A stretch of DNA of 8,078 nucleotides from positions 1 to 8,078 of the forward strand of contig CASBPW010000287.1 of NCBI GenBank assembly GCA_949127685.1. The letters run 5' to 3'. A model generated the notes under the pieces. The model was not told the DNA's origin, did not search any database, and was given only the letters and a program-made list of their open reading frames with translations. Positions 5,595 through 8,078 of this stretch are shown one piece after another (the first letter of the stretch is position 1; each line of letters starts with the position of its first letter). Origin of the DNA: Candidatus Sivonenia alaskensis PMM_0068. GTDB lineage: Bacteria > Cyanobacteriota > Cyanobacteriia > Gloeobacterales > PMM-0068. Position numbers and translations under genes: made by a program.

Positions 5595-6494
5595 TCAAAA
5601 CGGCACAGGGAAGAAGGTTTCTGTTTGGAAGACAGGACCCGGACGCTCAGGAATATCTGTTTTTTTAATTAAACCCGTCAGCACACTCCCTGGCCCAATC
5701 TCCACCGTCCTTTCTACAGAGAGCGCCGCTAATTCAATCACGGTTTCTCTCCAGCGCACTGGACCATCAATCTGACGTGCCAGCCGTTCTTTAAGGACTG
5801 TTGGATCTTCCGTGGCGATGGGTTCAGTATTGGAGAGAACAGGAACATGCGCTGTCTGAAAAGGGATAATTTCCAGAATTTCTCGAAAAGCTTGTGCCGC
5901 AGGCGTCATCAGCGGTGAATGGAAGGCTCCGCTGACAGCTAGAGGGATAAAGCGTTTGGCTTTGAGTTGGCTTTTCATTGCTGAAACCGCTTCTTTAGTT
6001 CCTGAAATCACAACCTGACCTGAGCTATTGTCATTGGCTACTACCACGCCCTCGATCTCTTGAATCAGTCTATGGAGCTCTGTCCGATCAAAGCCAAGAA
6101 CAGCCGCCATACTGCCAGGAGCTTGCTGGGTTTGTTCGTCCATGAGCCAGGCCCGCTTTTGTACCAACTTCAATCCTGTTGCAAAATCGAAGACGCCCGC
6201 AGACCAAAGGGCCGTATATTCTCCAAGAGAATGACCACACACCACATCGGGAACATGTCCTAAGGCGAGGTAATAGAGGGTAGCCGCAGCAGAAACGACA
6301 TAAAGACAAGGTTGGGTATAGAGAGTTTTATCCAATTCATCCTGGGGCCCGGCACACCGCTCTGATACCGACCAGCCCAACAGAGCATCGGCTTCTTCAA
6401 AAAGAGGTTGAGTTAAAGGCTGGCTGGCCATATCTCCAGCCATTCCCTGTTTCTGAGAACCCTGTCCCGGAAATACCCAAGCGGTTTTAGTCAT
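5595..6494 (-). CDS. fabD: Malonyl-CoA:ACP transacylase FabD
   Basis: FabD transfers malonyl from CoA to acyl carrier protein, supplying the extender unit for fatty-acid synthesis in the cytosol. The 299-aa protein is of normal length and has every expected signature. These are FPGQGSQ at 8-14 (Gln11 in the oxyanion hole), GHSLGEYTAL at 87-96 with nucleophile Ser89, QKR at 112-114 with Arg114 to bind the malonyl carboxylate, GQVVISG at 159-165, SGAFHSPLM at 188-196 with catalytic His192, and VEIGPGSVLTGL at 264-275. ATG 6494 is preceded by AGGGATGG as a plausible ribosome site. It starts 12 bp after the stop of a sugar aminotransferase gene on the same strand and is probably co-transcribed with it. 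This is an unusual partner: fabD more often sits with plsX, fabH or plsC in cyanobacteria. Confidence 0.97.
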   Translation of the reverse strand: MTKTAWVFPGQGSQKQGMAGDMASQPLTQPLFEEADALLGWSVSERCAGPQDELDKTLYTQPCLYVVSAAATLYYLALGHVPDVVCGHSLGEYTALWSAGVFDFATGLKLVQKRAWLMDEQTQQAPGSMAAVLGFDRTELHRLIQEIEGVVVANDNSSGQVVISGTKEAVSAMKSQLKAKRFIPLAVSGAFHSPLMTPAAQAFREILEIIPFQTAHVPVLSNTEPIATEDPTVLKERLARQIDGPVRWRETVIELAALSVERTVEIGPGSVLTGLIKKTDIPERPGPVFQTETFFPVPF

Positions 6495-6506
6495 GGTCCA
6501 TCCCTA

Positions 6507-7706
6507 TCATCCTGAGAATTTAGGGATTGATTTCTTAACTGCCAGAATCACATCCTCAATATCAATATCGGTCAGCTTAGCTGAAATAGGTAAACTAACT
6601 GTCTGTCGACCAATTCGCTTAGCATTAGGATAATCTTCCGCCCTCCAACCAAATGTCTTCTGATAGTAAGGATGCTCGGGGATACTCAAATAGTGCACAC
6701 CTACACCAATATTTTCTGCAGTCATGGCATTTAAGAAGCTATCACGACTGATGCCTGTTCGAGTTTCATCGATGAGAATGGTATAGAGGTGGTAAGCATG
6801 GCGAGTATCTGGCTCTGAAGGAGCGGGTAGGTCAATTGGCAACTCAGCAAACGCTTCATTATAACGTTTCCAAATTGCTTGGCGACGAAGCCAGTAGGGT
6901 TCAATGCGCCTCAACTGATGAACACCAATAGCGCCCTGCAAATCCATCATGTTGTACTTGAATCCGCATTCTACAACCTGATAGTGCTTGTATCCCTCGT
7001 CGCTAAAGCGTTTCCAGGCGTCTTTACTCATTCCATGTAGGGCGAAGACTTTAAGCCGAGCAGCAGATTCTTCACTATTAGTTAAAATCATTCCTCCTTC
7101 CCCAGTCATAATATTTTTGGTGACATAAAAGCTGAAGGAGCCAAAACTCCCAAATGTACCAGCTTTGCGTCCTTTATATTCGGTCTCAATGGCATGAGCA
7201 CAATCTTCAATAATCGTTAGATTACTTTCCTTCGCTAAATCACAAAAAATGTCCATCTCGCAGGGGCGACCGGCAAAGTGCACAGGAATAAGAGCCCTCG
7301 TGCGAGGTGTAATTTGAGCAGCAACCTGCTCAGGGTCAATGTTCATAGTGACTGGGTCAATGTCAGCAAGGACTGGAGTTGCTCCAGTATGGATGATGGA
7401 ATTTACAGTAGCGCAAAAGGTTAAAGGTGTTGTAATGACTTCATCCCCCGGACCTAGACCAGCGGCTAACATACTGAGATGTAATGCTGCGGTGCAGGAA
7501 TTTACAGCCACTGCATGCTTGGAACCAACGTAGACTTTGAAGTCATTTTCAAACTGGGCAACTTTTGGGCCAGTCCCTAGCCATCCAGTTTTCATGCTAG
7601 AAATGACCTCTTCTATTTCGGCCTCCTCGATCGCAGGAGCACCAAAAACTAAAAATCTTTCCTTTGAACGTACTGGTTGGTTTAGACTATCACTAAAGGT
7701 TTTCAT
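6507..7706 (-). CDS. DegT/DnrJ/EryC1/StrS-family sugar aminotransferase
   Basis: This is a PLP-dependent aminotransferase of the family that converts keto groups of nucleotide-linked sugars to amino groups, typically for lipopolysaccharide O-chain, capsule or glycan synthesis. At 399 aa it is full length. Visible landmarks are KTGWLGTGPKVAQFE (39-53), the phosphate-binding NSCTAALHLS (69-78), LGPGDEVITTPLTFCAT (84-100), EDCAHA (167-172) with Asp168 for the PLP ring nitrogen, and SFYVTKNIMTGEGG (192-205) with Lys197 as the Schiff-base lysine. Others are GFKYNMMDLQGAIGVHQL (248-265) and GVHYLSIPEHPYY (336-348). The exact sugar cannot be assigned; the sequence recalls 4-aminotransferases of the ArnB/PseC type. 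ATG 7706 has no Shine-Dalgarno. The first clear partner downstream is fabD, 12 bp away; upstream is a 161-bp AT-rich spacer and then a partial gene on the same strand. Confidence 0.92.
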   Translation of the reverse strand: MKTFSDSLNQPVRSKERFLVFGAPAIEEAEIEEVISSMKTGWLGTGPKVAQFENDFKVYVGSKHAVAVNSCTAALHLSMLAAGLGPGDEVITTPLTFCATVNSIIHTGATPVLADIDPVTMNIDPEQVAAQITPRTRALIPVHFAGRPCEMDIFCDLAKESNLTIIEDCAHAIETEYKGRKAGTFGSFGSFSFYVTKNIMTGEGGMILTNSEESAARLKVFALHGMSKDAWKRFSDEGYKHYQVVECGFKYNMMDLQGAIGVHQLRRIEPYWLRRQAIWKRYNEAFAELPIDLPAPSEPDTRHAYHLYTILIDETRTGISRDSFLNAMTAENIGVGVHYLSIPEHPYYQKTFGWRAEDYPNAKRIGRQTVSLPISAKLTDIDIEDVILAVKKSIPKFSG

Positions 7707-7867
7707 AAGTATTTAAGACTCTATCCCAATTGGCATGCATGTGTTGGCTATAAACGTTTATGATAACTCAAGAAGCTCAAAGCATTTAAAATTCGTGAAC
7801 TTGATCCAATTTGCAAGGAAAGACTAATTTTACGGTTGTGCAATTGCAGAAAGATGACTTAAGAACC
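7707..7867 (-). promoter_or_regulatory. AT-rich leader/promoter spacer upstream of the aminotransferase, with two palindromes
   Basis: This 161-bp spacer separates the partial right-edge gene from the aminotransferase. It holds a perfect 12-bp palindrome ATAAACGTTTAT (7750-7761) and an 8-bp palindrome CATGCATG (7734-7741), both within 60 bp of the start codon where a regulator could act. I could not identify a convincing -35/-10 pair, nor a terminator for the upstream gene. A promoter here is inferred from position only. Confidence 0.3.
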
Positions 7868-8078
7868 TTAATTTCTGAATTCTCTTAATATTTTTTTTAG
7901 TCGGTATAAAATTGTTGATGATATCGACCCGCTAAATTCTTTTTGCCTAATCAGATCTAAAGAAATATGCTGCTCTCTATCTAAGGGTTGAAGGTCAAAC
8001 GCCTTTAGTGCATCTTTGTAATTTTCAACAGATTTTCCGCCCAGAATAATAGTATTAGTAGTTCTAAAATCTAAAAGA
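7868..8078 (-). CDS. C-terminal end of an aldo/keto reductase-like protein (5' partial)
   Basis: On the minus strand a frame open from the right edge (first full codon begins at 8077) ends at TAA 7868-7870 and encodes 69 residues. It contains TNTIILGGKSVENYKDALKAF (residues 7-27), then LQPLDREQHISLDLIRQ (29-45) and a basic tail YRLKKILREFRN (58-69). The 'IxGGKSxENxxDALxA' stretch, followed by a helix beginning 'LDxE', resembles the last strand and cofactor-binding end of aldo/keto reductases, where a similar 'G.(K/R)S.EQ' segment contacts the NADP phosphate. The start is outside the window, so this is a family guess from a fragment. It reads in the same direction as the aminotransferase 161 bp downstream and may belong to the same sugar-modification cluster. 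The DNA here is more AT-rich than the fabD-pdxA region. Confidence 0.6.
   Translation of the reverse strand, partial: LLDFRTTNTIILGGKSVENYKDALKAFDLQPLDREQHISLDLIRQKEFSGSISSTILYRLKKILREFRN

Noticed and set aside
7621..7640. TCGATCGC near 7628 as a cyanobacterial HIP1 site
   Set aside because: HIP1 is GCGATCGC. This site differs at the first base, and no true HIP1 site was seen in the window.
1..8078. CRISPR array, insertion sequence, phage or defence genes
   Set aside because: No regularly spaced repeats, transposase, integrase, terminal inverted repeats or recognisable defence proteins were found. Nearly all sequence is covered by ordinary metabolic genes.

Overview
This window is very probably from a cyanobacterial chromosome. 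The evidence is a standalone Mo-dependent nitrogenase C-terminus family protein, a DUF3119 protein joined to plsY, a cyanobacterial-style PdxA, a sucrose-phosphatase-like protein and an alpha/beta hydrolase of the type common in cyanobacteria. I cannot name the genus. No GCGATCGC (HIP1) site was seen, so the window gives no support for a HIP1-rich lineage.

Layout, left to right. (1) At 1-221 is the 3' end of a + strand gene whose product ends in an Ig-like beta-sandwich, closed by a perfect 20-bp-stem terminator (231-275). (2) An AT-rich leader with three small consecutive inverted repeats (345-410) precedes a 120-aa orphan of the nitrogenase C-terminus family (482-844, +). (3) This converges on an alpha/beta hydrolase (855-1727, -), which lies downstream of a sucrose-6-phosphate phosphatase-like protein (1784-2593, -) whose catalytic aspartates have been lost. 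A hairpin sits in the 56-bp gap between them. (4) A two-gene minus-strand operon, DUF3119 then plsY (3757 to 2769), has a 4-bp GTGA stop/start overlap and a strong Shine-Dalgarno for plsY. (5) Divergent from it is a two-gene plus-strand operon: a class I SAM methyltransferase (3827-4453) and pdxA (4455-5522), separated by 1 nt. (6) Converging on pdxA is a minus-strand pair: a DegT/DnrJ/EryC1/StrS sugar aminotransferase (7706 to 6507) followed 12 nt later by fabD (6494 to 5595). (7) At the right edge is the C-terminal 69 residues of another minus-strand gene, aldo/keto-reductase-like, in AT-rich DNA.

Functionally the window is mostly core metabolism. FabD supplies malonyl-ACP for fatty-acid synthesis, PlsY makes lysophosphatidic acid for membrane lipids, and PdxA makes the pyridoxal-phosphate precursor. 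The PLP-dependent sugar aminotransferase and its neighbour at the right edge look like the border of a surface-polysaccharide or nucleotide-sugar region that has become joined to fabD. I found no CRISPR array, tRNA, rRNA, insertion sequence, phage gene or defence system, and nothing I would call a new multi-gene system. The points most worth a second look are the degenerate sucrose-phosphatase-like pseudoenzyme, the tightly coupled DUF3119-plsY pair, the orphan nitrogenase-C-terminus protein with its structured leader, and the mutually exclusive hairpins at the plsY 3' end.
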